DNA of 64,000 bases, from contig NZ_LT629702.1 of the NCBI RefSeq assembly GCF_900103345.1, positions 6,363,501 through 6,427,500 on the forward strand. The letters are read 5' to 3'. Each line of letters opens with the position of its first letter. Within the stretch, counting starts at the first letter, position 1. Both the position numbers and the translations under genes were made by a program. The notes beneath the pieces were generated by a model, which ran no database searches, was not told the origin of the DNA, and saw only the letters and a list, made by a program, of their open reading frames with translations. Shown piece by piece: positions 1 to 8,628 of the stretch. The stretch is from Pseudomonas azotoformans (GTDB lineage: Bacteria; Pseudomonadota; Gammaproteobacteria; Pseudomonadales; Pseudomonadaceae).

Positions 1-1374
1 AAGGTTTATGTCGGGACGAGCGAGCTTCCGGTGGCGGATAGCGTTCCGCTGACCGGAGACATTGAGGGGACCATTCCCACCGCGATGATCCTGGCAAGGT
101 CAGGCGAAATCCCTGTGCGGTATAGCCTGGAGGATCGTTCTGGTAACAGCACCGTCCTCTCCCTTCCGGCGTATGTGCGGGTCAGTCTCAACGATCCACC
201 GGAATTCGGTACTGTGTCGGTGTTGGAAGAGCCCGTGGTCGATAAAGAGGAAGCCCGCAACAGTGCGACGGTGCGCCTGGAAAACCTTACCGGCCATCTG
301 CCCTCCGATATCTTGGTGGTTCGCTGGGGAACAGTTGAGATCTACCGGCAAGCCCTCGGCATGGGCGTCTTCCCGCTGGACATTCCCGCGCCGTTTGCGG
401 CCATTGCGGCGGGCGGGGAATTTTACACTGCGGACATTAAACTCACTGTTGAACGCCAAGACGGTAGCACTTACCCAGGGCCAGACACGCAGGTAGACGT
501 CGACCTGCGTGAGCCGGGCGTCACCAACCCGGGCGAAGGCCCGGTAGACCCCAACCTGGCCAAGCCTGATCTGATTGGCGGAGGGCCGCTGCCAAGGCCA
601 CTCAACCGTCTTTCGGAAAAGGACCGTGGATTTGATGCCACCGCAACCTTCTTGTTGCCACCCGGCCTGGAGGCAGTTGATTTCATTGACTTTGTCTATG
701 CGGGCAATGTTGTCGCCACCTATCCTGTGACAGGGGCCGAAGCCCCAGGCTTTATCGTGACGGTTACCGTGGACTGGGATGATATCGGTGAGACGGGGAA
801 CGGTACTATTCCCCTTTTCTGCCTCATCCGTGATGCGGTCAATTACAAACATTCGCCACATCAAGACGTCATCGTAGAAGTCTTCAATCTAAGCGGCCTG
901 GCCGATGCGACCTTTAATAACGCCCAGCCCGTTACCGGCCAGACGAACTTCAGCTACTACATCAACTGCACAAGAAGTCCTTGGCTAGGTGTGCCCATCA
1001 AGGTCCTGGATTCTGGATTGCTCCAGATCGACGATGAAGTGATGATTGAGGCGGTCAGGTATGCGTATGTCCCACCTACTGCACCGATCGGTGTACCTGT
1101 CGGTACGCCCATAGAGAGTGCGTGGTTCAAAATCAACAGTTCCAATGTCAATCTTGGTCTGGTTGTGCCAATGGATTTGAGAGCCTGGTTCGAAGACCAC
1201 ACGGGTACTTCAGGGCGAGGCTATGTTGGCGTGCGATGGAGAATTTATCGCCCCTCGACAGGCGATCGGGGCATCTCCGATGAGGTCAGGGCGGCCTGGG
1301 ACCTCGTCGGTACTGGCGGTGGTGTGCCGGGTAGTTGCGTTCCGGGGGCGTCACGTCTTAGCGGTACGCTTTGA
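1..1374 (+). CDS. C-terminal part of a large Ig-like repeat protein (5' end outside window)
   Basis: The frame is open from base 1 with no convincing start, so only about 457 C-terminal residues are visible. The protein consists of repeated beta-rich segments with Asp/Gly/Pro-rich linkers, including a segment around residues 30-60 ending in 'VRYSLEDRSGNST' that looks like a bacterial Ig-like module. No catalytic motif, membrane segment or sorting signal is visible. A similar style of segment ('IIQYYVIDEAGNKTV') occurs in the large protein at 3934-7443, so the two are probably related. A strong terminator follows the stop. Function is unknown; an exported or surface-associated role is inference from the repeats only. 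Confidence 0.7.
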   Translation, partial: KVYVGTSELPVADSVPLTGDIEGTIPTAMILARSGEIPVRYSLEDRSGNSTVLSLPAYVRVSLNDPPEFGTVSVLEEPVVDKEEARNSATVRLENLTGHLPSDILVVRWGTVEIYRQALGMGVFPLDIPAPFAAIAAGGEFYTADIKLTVERQDGSTYPGPDTQVDVDLREPGVTNPGEGPVDPNLAKPDLIGGGPLPRPLNRLSEKDRGFDATATFLLPPGLEAVDFIDFVYAGNVVATYPVTGAEAPGFIVTVTVDWDDIGETGNGTIPLFCLIRDAVNYKHSPHQDVIVEVFNLSGLADATFNNAQPVTGQTNFSYYINCTRSPWLGVPIKVLDSGLLQIDDEVMIEAVRYAYVPPTAPIGVPVGTPIESAWFKINSSNVNLGLVVPMDLRAWFEDHTGTSGRGYVGVRWRIYRPSTGDRGISDEVRAAWDLVGTGGGVPGSCVPGASRLSGTL

Positions 1375-1384
1375 AGCAACGTTG

Positions 1385-1422
1385 AAGCCTCATCCTTTCT
1401 GATTGAAAGGGTGAGGCTTTTT
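1385..1422 (+). terminator. Rho-independent terminator after the Ig-like protein gene
   Basis: The arms AGCCTCATCCTTTC and GAAAGGGTGAGGCT form a long stem with a four-base loop, followed by a T run. It lies 11 bases after the stop codon of the upstream gene. Confidence 0.85.
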
Positions 1423-1577
1423 CGTGTGATGACCTTTAGTCGCTATCCGCGTGACCTTAAGGAAAGTCCTACAGGGCTTGGGAGGTCAGGTCTTTAGTCT
1501 CTGCGCCGAAGAAAACGGAAACCTATTCGATACGGGGTCCGCATTCGAACTGGTATTTACTTCTGAGGCTACATGGC

Positions 1578-3866
1578 ATGACTTCTATTACTTCCCATCG
1601 TTTTCGCTTGTCGCGTTTATCGTCAATCATCAAACTCATGGCGGTTACCCCGCTCTACTTACTGAGCGAGCAAGCACTCTCCGCGGTCGTCGTAGACGGT
1701 AACGTCGGTAGCGGCAAACATGACGTCTATCCCGGTACAGCCGCTACCGATTACATTGCCCAGAACGGTGCGACGCTCACTGTCCACGACGGCGCGACGG
1801 TCAAGGAAATCCGTGCTACGACCGGCTCCAATCTGACCATGACCGGTGCCACCGTGACCTCGGCACACGCCTCCCAGGCGGCGATTACCCTGGCCAACTC
1901 GAACGCAGTCATCACCGGCACAAAGATTACCAGCCATTTCAGCGGCGGCTTGAACGTGGCTCGCCAGACGGGCACGACGACTGGTTCCTACGCACAGGTC
2001 AATGGCAGCGAAGTCATCGGTGCGACCTGGGGAGCCAACGTCACCTCCCATAGCCTGCTGGAACTGAATAACTCTACGTTGAGAGGGCAAAGCCGGCAGG
2101 GCCTGGTGCTGCAGGGGGGGGCGGCGATTGCGACCGGCAGTGAAATTACAGGGGCTACCAGTGGCGTGGTAATGACGGGTGAAAGCCTGACCGTGCCTGC
2201 GACGCCTCAATTGACCCTGGACGGTTCGCGGGTGGTTGGGCTCAATGGTCCGGCAATCAGCGTAGAGCGACCGTTCACTGCTGAAATCGACGTGCGCAAT
2301 GGCTCCACCCTGGTCGGCGGCAACGGCAACATGCTCGAGCTGACGGGTGGCGGCAACGCCAACATGCGTGTCAACAACAGTGCCTTGGCCGGCAACATCC
2401 AGGTGGGCACCGGCAGCGCCCTGGACCTGAGCCTCGACCACGCCATCATGAACGGCGATGTGATCAACAACGGCGGCAGCGCCAGCGTCGGCCTGAGCAA
2501 CGGCTCGATCCTCACTGGCCGCCTGGAAAACGTCGACAAGCTGGCGATCAACAGCGACGCCACCTGGGTGATGGTCGACAACCAGCAAGTGGGCGACCTG
2601 GCCCTGAGCGGCGGCAACGTCAAGTTCGGCGACCCGGGCGTGTTCTATCAACTGGACGTGGAAAACCTGTCGGGCAACGGCACCTTCATCATGACGGCGG
2701 ATTTCGCCACGTTGACCGGCGACTTCCTTAACGTCACCGGGACGTCGTCGGGTGATCACAAGCTGCTGATCGCCAGCAGCGGTGCCGACCCGTTGAGCGA
2801 TGACCGCCTGCACGTGGTACACACCGCCGATGGCGGTGCCAAGTTCAGCCTGCTGGGTGACCGTGTGGACGTGGGCACTTACTCCTACAGCCTGGTCAAC
2901 GACAACGAAGGCAAGGACTGGCTGCTGGACCCGGGCAGCAAGGTGATCAGCCCGAGCACCCACTCCGTACTGGCCCTGGCCAACGCGGCGCCGAGCGTTC
3001 TCTACGGTGAAATGACCAACCTGCGTACCCGCATGGGTGAGTTGCGTCACAGCGATGGTAAGTCGAGCGGCTTGTGGAGCCGTACGTACGGCAACAAGTT
3101 TGAAGTGAACAACCGCGATAAAGGTGTGCAGTACAACCAGATACAGCGTGGTTTTACCCTGGGTGCCGACGTACCGTTGTCCGGCGGCGACGGCCAATGG
3201 CTGGCAGGCTTCCTGGCCGGTCACAGCACCTCCGACCTGGACCTGAACCGTGGCAGCAAAGCCACCGTCAACAGTTACTACGCCGGTGGTTACGCCACGT
3301 GGCTGGACGCTGAGAGCGGCTTCTACTTCGACGGTGTGCTCAAGTTCAACCGCTTGCACAACGAGTCCAATGTGGCGATGAGCGACGGCAGGAAAGCCAA
3401 AGGCAACTACACGCAAAACGCAGTGACTGCTTCGGCAGAGGTGGGCCGCCACATCAAGCTGGACGACGGCTTCTTCGTGGAACCTTACGGCCAGTTGGCC
3501 ACGGCAATCATCCAGCGCCAGAGCTACGAGTTGGATAATGGCCTGCAAGCCAAGGGCGCGCGTACCGCTTCGGTGGTGGGCAAGGCCGGTGTGACCGCTG
3601 GGCGTGATATCCAACTGGACGGTGGCAGTGTATTGCAGCCGTACTTGCGGACTGCCGTTGCCCATGAGTTCAACCAGAGCAACAAGGTGTCGGTGAACGG
3701 CAACAGCTTCAACAACGACCTGTCGGGTACCCGGGTTGAAATGGCAGCCGGACTGGCCATGGCCGTGTCGAAGAACTGGAAGGTCCACGCCGATGTAGAG
3801 CGCAGTATGGGCAAGAGTGTTGATCAGCCGTGGGGGGTGAATGTGGGGGTGCGGTATGACTTTTAA
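1578..3866 (+). CDS. Autotransporter with pertactin-like passenger and beta-barrel domain
   Basis: A 762-residue type V secretion protein. The N-terminus has a basic stretch and a hydrophobic core (about residues 17-36) consistent with a signal peptide ending near 'QALSA'. Residues of about 50-420 are Asn/Gly/Ser/Thr-rich beta-helical repeats typical of pertactin-like passengers. Residues of about 490-762 form the autotransporter beta-barrel ('GLWSRTYGNKFEVN', 'GFLAGHS', 'FVEPYGQLA') and end in 'VGVRYDF' with the terminal Phe expected for BAM recognition. No protease motif is seen in the passenger, so adhesion is more likely than proteolysis; this is inference. The gene has its own terminator and lies between two large beta-repeat proteins. 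Confidence 0.85.
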   Translation: MTSITSHRFRLSRLSSIIKLMAVTPLYLLSEQALSAVVVDGNVGSGKHDVYPGTAATDYIAQNGATLTVHDGATVKEIRATTGSNLTMTGATVTSAHASQAAITLANSNAVITGTKITSHFSGGLNVARQTGTTTGSYAQVNGSEVIGATWGANVTSHSLLELNNSTLRGQSRQGLVLQGGAAIATGSEITGATSGVVMTGESLTVPATPQLTLDGSRVVGLNGPAISVERPFTAEIDVRNGSTLVGGNGNMLELTGGGNANMRVNNSALAGNIQVGTGSALDLSLDHAIMNGDVINNGGSASVGLSNGSILTGRLENVDKLAINSDATWVMVDNQQVGDLALSGGNVKFGDPGVFYQLDVENLSGNGTFIMTADFATLTGDFLNVTGTSSGDHKLLIASSGADPLSDDRLHVVHTADGGAKFSLLGDRVDVGTYSYSLVNDNEGKDWLLDPGSKVISPSTHSVLALANAAPSVLYGEMTNLRTRMGELRHSDGKSSGLWSRTYGNKFEVNNRDKGVQYNQIQRGFTLGADVPLSGGDGQWLAGFLAGHSTSDLDLNRGSKATVNSYYAGGYATWLDAESGFYFDGVLKFNRLHNESNVAMSDGRKAKGNYTQNAVTASAEVGRHIKLDDGFFVEPYGQLATAIIQRQSYELDNGLQAKGARTASVVGKAGVTAGRDIQLDGGSVLQPYLRTAVAHEFNQSNKVSVNGNSFNNDLSGTRVEMAAGLAMAVSKNWKVHADVERSMGKSVDQPWGVNVGVRYDF

Positions 3867-3880
3867 GCGCGCATGAATGA

Positions 3881-3915
3881 AAAATGCCCCGGGCTGGAAA
3901 GCGCGGGGCATTTTG
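3881..3915. terminator. Bidirectional terminator between convergent genes
   Basis: The arms AAAATGCCCCG and CGGGGCATTTT flank a 12-base loop. A-rich and T-rich flanks on the two sides let it serve both the autotransporter gene and the convergent propeller gene. Confidence 0.85.
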
Positions 3916-3933
3916 TTTCTAGGTTATTAGAAC

Positions 3934-6900
3934 TCAGGTGTTTACAACCGTTACTGTACTACCCAAGTAATTGGTCACATAAAGGGTGGAGCCGTCGCCG
4001 CTGATAGCAACTCCGTGGGGGCGATTGAACCCCGAGATAACATCGATCACCGTTTCCTGAATGGTGTCTATTACTTTTACCGCATTATTATTGTAGTCGG
4101 TAACGTAGGCGAGTGGTTGAGTAGGGTGCATGACGATGCCGTATGGACGGCTAAATGCGGGTAGGATACGGCGTATGATATTGGAGCCCGCATTAATTAT
4201 ATGAACGTTATCTCCGTTGGTATTAGCCACGTAGAGCGTCGGATTGGTGCTGGTGTTGTATGGGCTGTAAGCCATGTCTTGAGGAGTGGAGAATCCTGTA
4301 ATCGCTGCCACACGGACATTGGATGGTGGGTCAATAACATTAACTGTGGTTTGACTGCCTGCATAAAGTCGGGTCTGGCTTGGGCTGAAAGCCAGCCCGG
4401 CAGCGTTGGTATACCCTGACAGCGTATATAGGCGTTTGCCATCGAGAGTGTCATGGGTGTACAAGGCGTGTGACGAATAACAGGCAACATATAGACGTGA
4501 CCCATCTTTGTTTAACAGAATTGTATAGGGGGTGGCAAACCCTGTTATCTGATTGATGAAGCCATAGCTGGTTGTGTTGATGACTGTTACCCTTTGTGAG
4601 CCGATGTTGCTCACGTACAACCTTCCGCCATCTGGGCTTACAGCGATAGCATAGGGCGAGTTTAATCCAAGGATGGTATGAATTACTTTGTGGGTGGCTG
4701 TTGAAATTACCGAGACAGTGTGAGAGCTGTAGTTAGTCACGTAAACCCTGCTTCCATCTGGACTAATGACCAATCTAGCAGGGAGTGCACCTACATCAAT
4801 GTGAGCAACAATCCCCGCCTGTCTTTTAATACTGTAGGGTGGTGCATTCAAACGCACGGTAGAGTTTTGACTATTGAGCCCATCCATTGAGACCTGTGTT
4901 TTGATGCGAAGGGGACTTCCATTTGGGCGTGACCTCAGGTAGTCGTTGGGGATCGAGGTGATGATTTTTCTGGAGCTGTACTCTGCAGGCGTTACTGGGA
5001 CGCCGTTACGCACTACATAATCTAATGTTCCATCATCATGTTCAAAAGTTATCCAGACAGGCTGACCTAGCTGCATAAAGGGGTATTCGAGCACTTGTAC
5101 CGTGTTGGCAGTATTGGCGTCGACTTGACCTCCTGAGGCTTGAGGAATGCTCACCACGTTCGTGACCAAGTCAGGAAGCGGGAAGACTCTTACATTCAGT
5201 GAGTTTGAAGGGGTGTCAGAACCGTTTCGTGTGACTACATAGTCAACGTTAAACGCCTCATTTATGTGAGCGGCAACGACAGTGTTTGAAACGTTGAAAT
5301 CAACATAACCCTGGGCGGTGTTGCCGAGTTTTGGCGCAATAGTTGGGCTGCCTATACCCATCTTTCCCTTAATGAAAGGTTGGATAGTGTCAGCGTCCAG
5401 CATGTTGTACTTGACGCGAATCGTGGCTACCGGCGGACTGACTACATGGAGCGGATCGATTGTGGCACTTACGTCTGGTATGACAACGGTTGATTGCAAA
5501 ATCTGCGGCGCGGGAAGATTCAGTCGCGTCCCAACGCGCATATCCACTGCGTGGGAAATACGCGTACGTTCATTTGGCTTGGTCCGTATGTAATAAATTC
5601 TGGCTGATTTGTCGAGGTTGGCTATCACGAAAGGACGTTCGATCTCGAAGTATAGGTCTCTCCCCACCCAGATGGGGGTAATGGGGAAAGGTTTAGTGGT
5701 ACTGCCACCCGGTGCAGAACCTTCAAAGTGCAATGTAACGATACTGCCTAGAGTGAAAGCCGGGTTTTGCGGGACAAGGACGGTTGCACCAAAAAGACTC
5801 ACGGATGGATTAAATACATAATCTGGTGGCGGGGCCTCGTCAATTTTAACAATAGGCAACGAAGCGACAAGTTCGCCTACATCAAAGTTGGCAACTTGAG
5901 ACGGACGAGTTCCGGCCTCATTCGTGACTGTGTAAAGAACGTCCAGTGTGCCGCCTTCAAGACGGGAAATGTCGCCGTCGGGACCGTTTGCGAGGTTAAA
6001 GATAATGTTGCCTTTTCCGGCGGGTCGCGGCCCTACTTCTCGATAGTAACCGGCTCCATTGGCGTAGGTTCCGATTAAAATCACTGTCACTGCGTCGAAC
6101 GCGTCTTGTCCGGTATAGTGATCGATCCAGATGGTAATCGATGCAGCGTCTACCGGTATATTGCCGTCCGGTGCCTGAAGAATTCTCGCAGGAGGAAGCT
6201 CGACCGGGATTGAGTCGCCAATGACTTCATATACATTGACCTTCGAACGACGATTAGGTGTGACGCCTGCGCGTATCCGTTCGAAGCGAATACGCAGGCT
6301 GCCGCCGACCAGCGTTTCTAAATACTTGAAAGGCAGAAAAATATGAAAATTAACAAAGACTGAATTGACGGTGCCGGTAAATACCTCTTCAACAGGGGTT
6401 CCTGCAGCGGTATGTCCCACTGCGAATACTTCTATTACATCAAATCTTTGGTAGCCGTTGCCAGGGACATTAATAACGATGGTCGCATCTTCACCGTCCA
6501 GTAGGCGAACATCTAACTTCCCCTCATCGTCAACTTCAGCGATGAAAGGTGCAGCTAGAAGAGGATTTGGATTGCCGACAAAAGACTCGACAATTGTCAG
6601 CGGAGAGGGGGCAACTGTTTTATTCCCAGCTTCGTCTATCACATAATATTGAATGATCACATCGCCGTAGCCGACTGTGTCCCATGTGGCGTTGTAGACG
6701 GTGATGGTGATTGGGTCCGTACCTGCCGCTTCGCCTTCTGTTACTACGTGCTTAATCACATGGCCGTTGAGTGTCAGCCAGATTGTATCTCGTGCGGCCC
6801 AATTATAAAGCGGATTCAAACCTGGTCTGTTTGGGTACTTGGGGATTTGTATCTTGACACCCATCTGAGCATCTTCTGGCTGCACGCCATTTTCGATGAT

Positions 6901-7443
6901 GTGTATCTCCAATTGCGGTGCAGTTATATAGTCGTGATGAGTTGCATCGTCTGGGTTGGGCCCGGCAGGTACAACATCGTCAACAAAGAACCTGAATTTT
7001 TTCGTCTCCGCGTCGCCTCCGCCAGCGCGCGTGACCCTGAAAAAACAGGGAAAAACGGGACCGTATTCAAGCCATGCGCGTGACACATACAAGGAAATCG
7101 ATAACCCCGCCGAAGCTTGGGCATCAGAAACTGTCGTAAAGGCAGCCCGCTCAGTAGCATTTCCGAAGAACAGCTCGACGAAATCATTTGCTACCATATC
7201 GATGTATGGCATCAGAATACACAAGAGACCTTTTTCAGGGTCGAGATTTTTCGCTGCTTTATTGATCGCTCCATCGTAACCAATATAGGGCTTCGTGAGG
7301 CTGGGTATATTTAACGATAAATCTGCGAACGCGACAGGGGGTACGTGCTCGGGTTGGCTGAGGTCGAATTCGTAGACCTCTTCATCCTGCGTTTTGGGAG
7401 TGCCGAAGTTGGCTGTTATTGGTGTACCGGCAACGGTTGTCAT
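3934..7443 (-). CDS. Large Ig-like protein with C-terminal seven-repeat YVTN beta-propeller
   Basis: 1169 residues. The first ~870 residues are repeated beta-rich segments similar in style to the protein at 1-1374. The last ~290 residues hold seven 40-residue YVTN/YncE-type repeats, each with a core such as 'DGSRVYVTNYSSHTVSVI', 'DGGRLYVSNIGSQRVTVI' or 'DGSTLYVTNYLGSTVTVV'. Seven repeats fit one closed seven-bladed propeller. The N-terminus (MTTVAGTPITANFG) has no signal peptide, so any export would need another route. The gene is visibly richer in A/T than its neighbours, suggesting acquisition. YVTN propellers act in binding; no enzyme motif is visible. GGGA precedes the chosen ATG. Function unknown. 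Confidence 0.75.
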   Translation of the reverse strand: MTTVAGTPITANFGTPKTQDEEVYEFDLSQPEHVPPVAFADLSLNIPSLTKPYIGYDGAINKAAKNLDPEKGLLCILMPYIDMVANDFVELFFGNATERAAFTTVSDAQASAGLSISLYVSRAWLEYGPVFPCFFRVTRAGGGDAETKKFRFFVDDVVPAGPNPDDATHHDYITAPQLEIHIIENGVQPEDAQMGVKIQIPKYPNRPGLNPLYNWAARDTIWLTLNGHVIKHVVTEGEAAGTDPITITVYNATWDTVGYGDVIIQYYVIDEAGNKTVAPSPLTIVESFVGNPNPLLAAPFIAEVDDEGKLDVRLLDGEDATIVINVPGNGYQRFDVIEVFAVGHTAAGTPVEEVFTGTVNSVFVNFHIFLPFKYLETLVGGSLRIRFERIRAGVTPNRRSKVNVYEVIGDSIPVELPPARILQAPDGNIPVDAASITIWIDHYTGQDAFDAVTVILIGTYANGAGYYREVGPRPAGKGNIIFNLANGPDGDISRLEGGTLDVLYTVTNEAGTRPSQVANFDVGELVASLPIVKIDEAPPPDYVFNPSVSLFGATVLVPQNPAFTLGSIVTLHFEGSAPGGSTTKPFPITPIWVGRDLYFEIERPFVIANLDKSARIYYIRTKPNERTRISHAVDMRVGTRLNLPAPQILQSTVVIPDVSATIDPLHVVSPPVATIRVKYNMLDADTIQPFIKGKMGIGSPTIAPKLGNTAQGYVDFNVSNTVVAAHINEAFNVDYVVTRNGSDTPSNSLNVRVFPLPDLVTNVVSIPQASGGQVDANTANTVQVLEYPFMQLGQPVWITFEHDDGTLDYVVRNGVPVTPAEYSSRKIITSIPNDYLRSRPNGSPLRIKTQVSMDGLNSQNSTVRLNAPPYSIKRQAGIVAHIDVGALPARLVISPDGSRVYVTNYSSHTVSVISTATHKVIHTILGLNSPYAIAVSPDGGRLYVSNIGSQRVTVINTTSYGFINQITGFATPYTILLNKDGSRLYVACYSSHALYTHDTLDGKRLYTLSGYTNAAGLAFSPSQTRLYAGSQTTVNVIDPPSNVRVAAITGFSTPQDMAYSPYNTSTNPTLYVANTNGDNVHIINAGSNIIRRILPAFSRPYGIVMHPTQPLAYVTDYNNNAVKVIDTIQETVIDVISGFNRPHGVAISGDGSTLYVTNYLGSTVTVVNT

Positions 7444-7599
7444 GATCGTGATCCCTGATTGATATAGAAAGCTGGCTCATCGCGCATGCGGGGAGTTCGG
7501 ATTTCATTCAAAGCCAGGGGCAGTGCGGCGACAAGCTGTGAGAAATGACAGTGCCGACCAGCGGTAGCGGCCCAGGGCGGGCCACTTGAAACAGGTGGA

Positions 7600-8628
7600 T
7601 TACGGTTGCCGGTTCCAATGCCTGAACAACGGCTCCGCCAGAAACAACACAAACAACAAGCGCATCACCTGCATCGCCGTCACCAACGGCACCGACAGTT
7701 GCAGGGTCTCGGCCGTGAGACTCATCTCGGCAATGCCACCGGGCATCATGCCCAGGGTCAGCGAGCGTAAATCCAACTGAGTCACTGCACTCAGACCCAC
7801 CGCCGCCAACGTCGCCAGTGCCATGGTCAAGGCAGTGCCAATCAATGTGCGCCCCATGAACGACGGCGCCCGACGAAAGAACTGTCGGTTGAAGTGGCAC
7901 CCCAGGCCACTGCCGATCAACCACTGACCAATCTGGCTGCCGCCATCGGGCAGGCCGATATGCAGGTCCCAGACCACGCTGGCCGTTGCACTCACCAGCA
8001 ACGGCCCGAACAACCAAGGGTTTGGCTGACGCAAGCGCTGCCAACCCCAGGCGACCAAGGCGCCCAGCGGAAACAGCGCCAGCAGCCACGGCCAACTCAC
8101 CGGCGCTGGATGAAACTGCGGTGTACCGCCTTCGAGCAAGTACTTGAAAATCGCCGGCACACACAGCACCACCACCAGCACCCGCAGGCTCTGGCCCGCC
8201 GCGACACGGCTCAACACGGCACCATTGCGTGCGCCGAGGTTGACCATCTCACCGGAACCGCCGGGCATGCTGGAGAAAAACGCCGTGGCGCGGTCTTCAC
8301 CGCTGCGGCGCATCAGCCACACGCCGACCACGCTCGACAGGCTGGTGACCAGTGCGCCGAAGAAGATCAGGCCGAAGTGACTCATCACCTGTTCGATCAC
8401 CACGGGGGTGAAGTGCAGGCCGATGCCGATGCCCACCACCCATTGGCCGCATTTGCGCCCGCCGGGGATCTCCGCCAGCTGCCACGGCGTGAGGCAGCGC
8501 ACCAGGATGATCGCCAGCAGCGAACCGACCATGTACGGCAAAGGCCAGCCGACCAGGCTGGCCAGGAAACCGCCGGCCAGGCCGACCAGCGGTGTGCCCC
8601 ACCAATGTTTAAAGGTGACCTCAGACAT
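7600..8628 (-). CDS. AbrB-family (duplicated AbrB domain) membrane protein
   Basis: About 342 residues with many hydrophobic segments in two similar halves, each carrying a Gly-rich stretch ('GWPLPYMVGSLLAI' and 'NPWLFGPLLVSA') and 'MPGG' turns ('SSMPGGSGEMVNLGA', 'GMMPGGIAEMSLTA'). This is the family named AbrB or ammonia monooxygenase regulator in databases. Despite the name it is an integral membrane protein, and its substrate is not established. The ATG at 8628 overlaps the end of tctA by 8 bases, so it is probably translated with the tricarboxylate transporter. A longer in-frame start upstream would run inside tctA and is not favoured. Confidence 0.8.
   Translation of the reverse strand: MSEVTFKHWWGTPLVGLAGGFLASLVGWPLPYMVGSLLAIILVRCLTPWQLAEIPGGRKCGQWVVGIGIGLHFTPVVIEQVMSHFGLIFFGALVTSLSSVVGVWLMRRSGEDRATAFFSSMPGGSGEMVNLGARNGAVLSRVAAGQSLRVLVVVLCVPAIFKYLLEGGTPQFHPAPVSWPWLLALFPLGALVAWGWQRLRQPNPWLFGPLLVSATASVVWDLHIGLPDGGSQIGQWLIGSGLGCHFNRQFFRRAPSFMGRTLIGTALTMALATLAAVGLSAVTQLDLRSLTLGMMPGGIAEMSLTAETLQLSVPLVTAMQVMRLLFVLFLAEPLFRHWNRQP

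Noticed and set aside
1451..1702. An 83-codon frame before the autotransporter
   Set aside because: It overlaps the signal-peptide region of the autotransporter in another frame and has no domain or ribosome site.
1659..3911. A 750-codon open frame antisense to the autotransporter gene
   Set aside because: Its product is a low-complexity Val/Gly/His-rich mirror of the repeat passenger with no domain, and the sense frame has a signal peptide and barrel.
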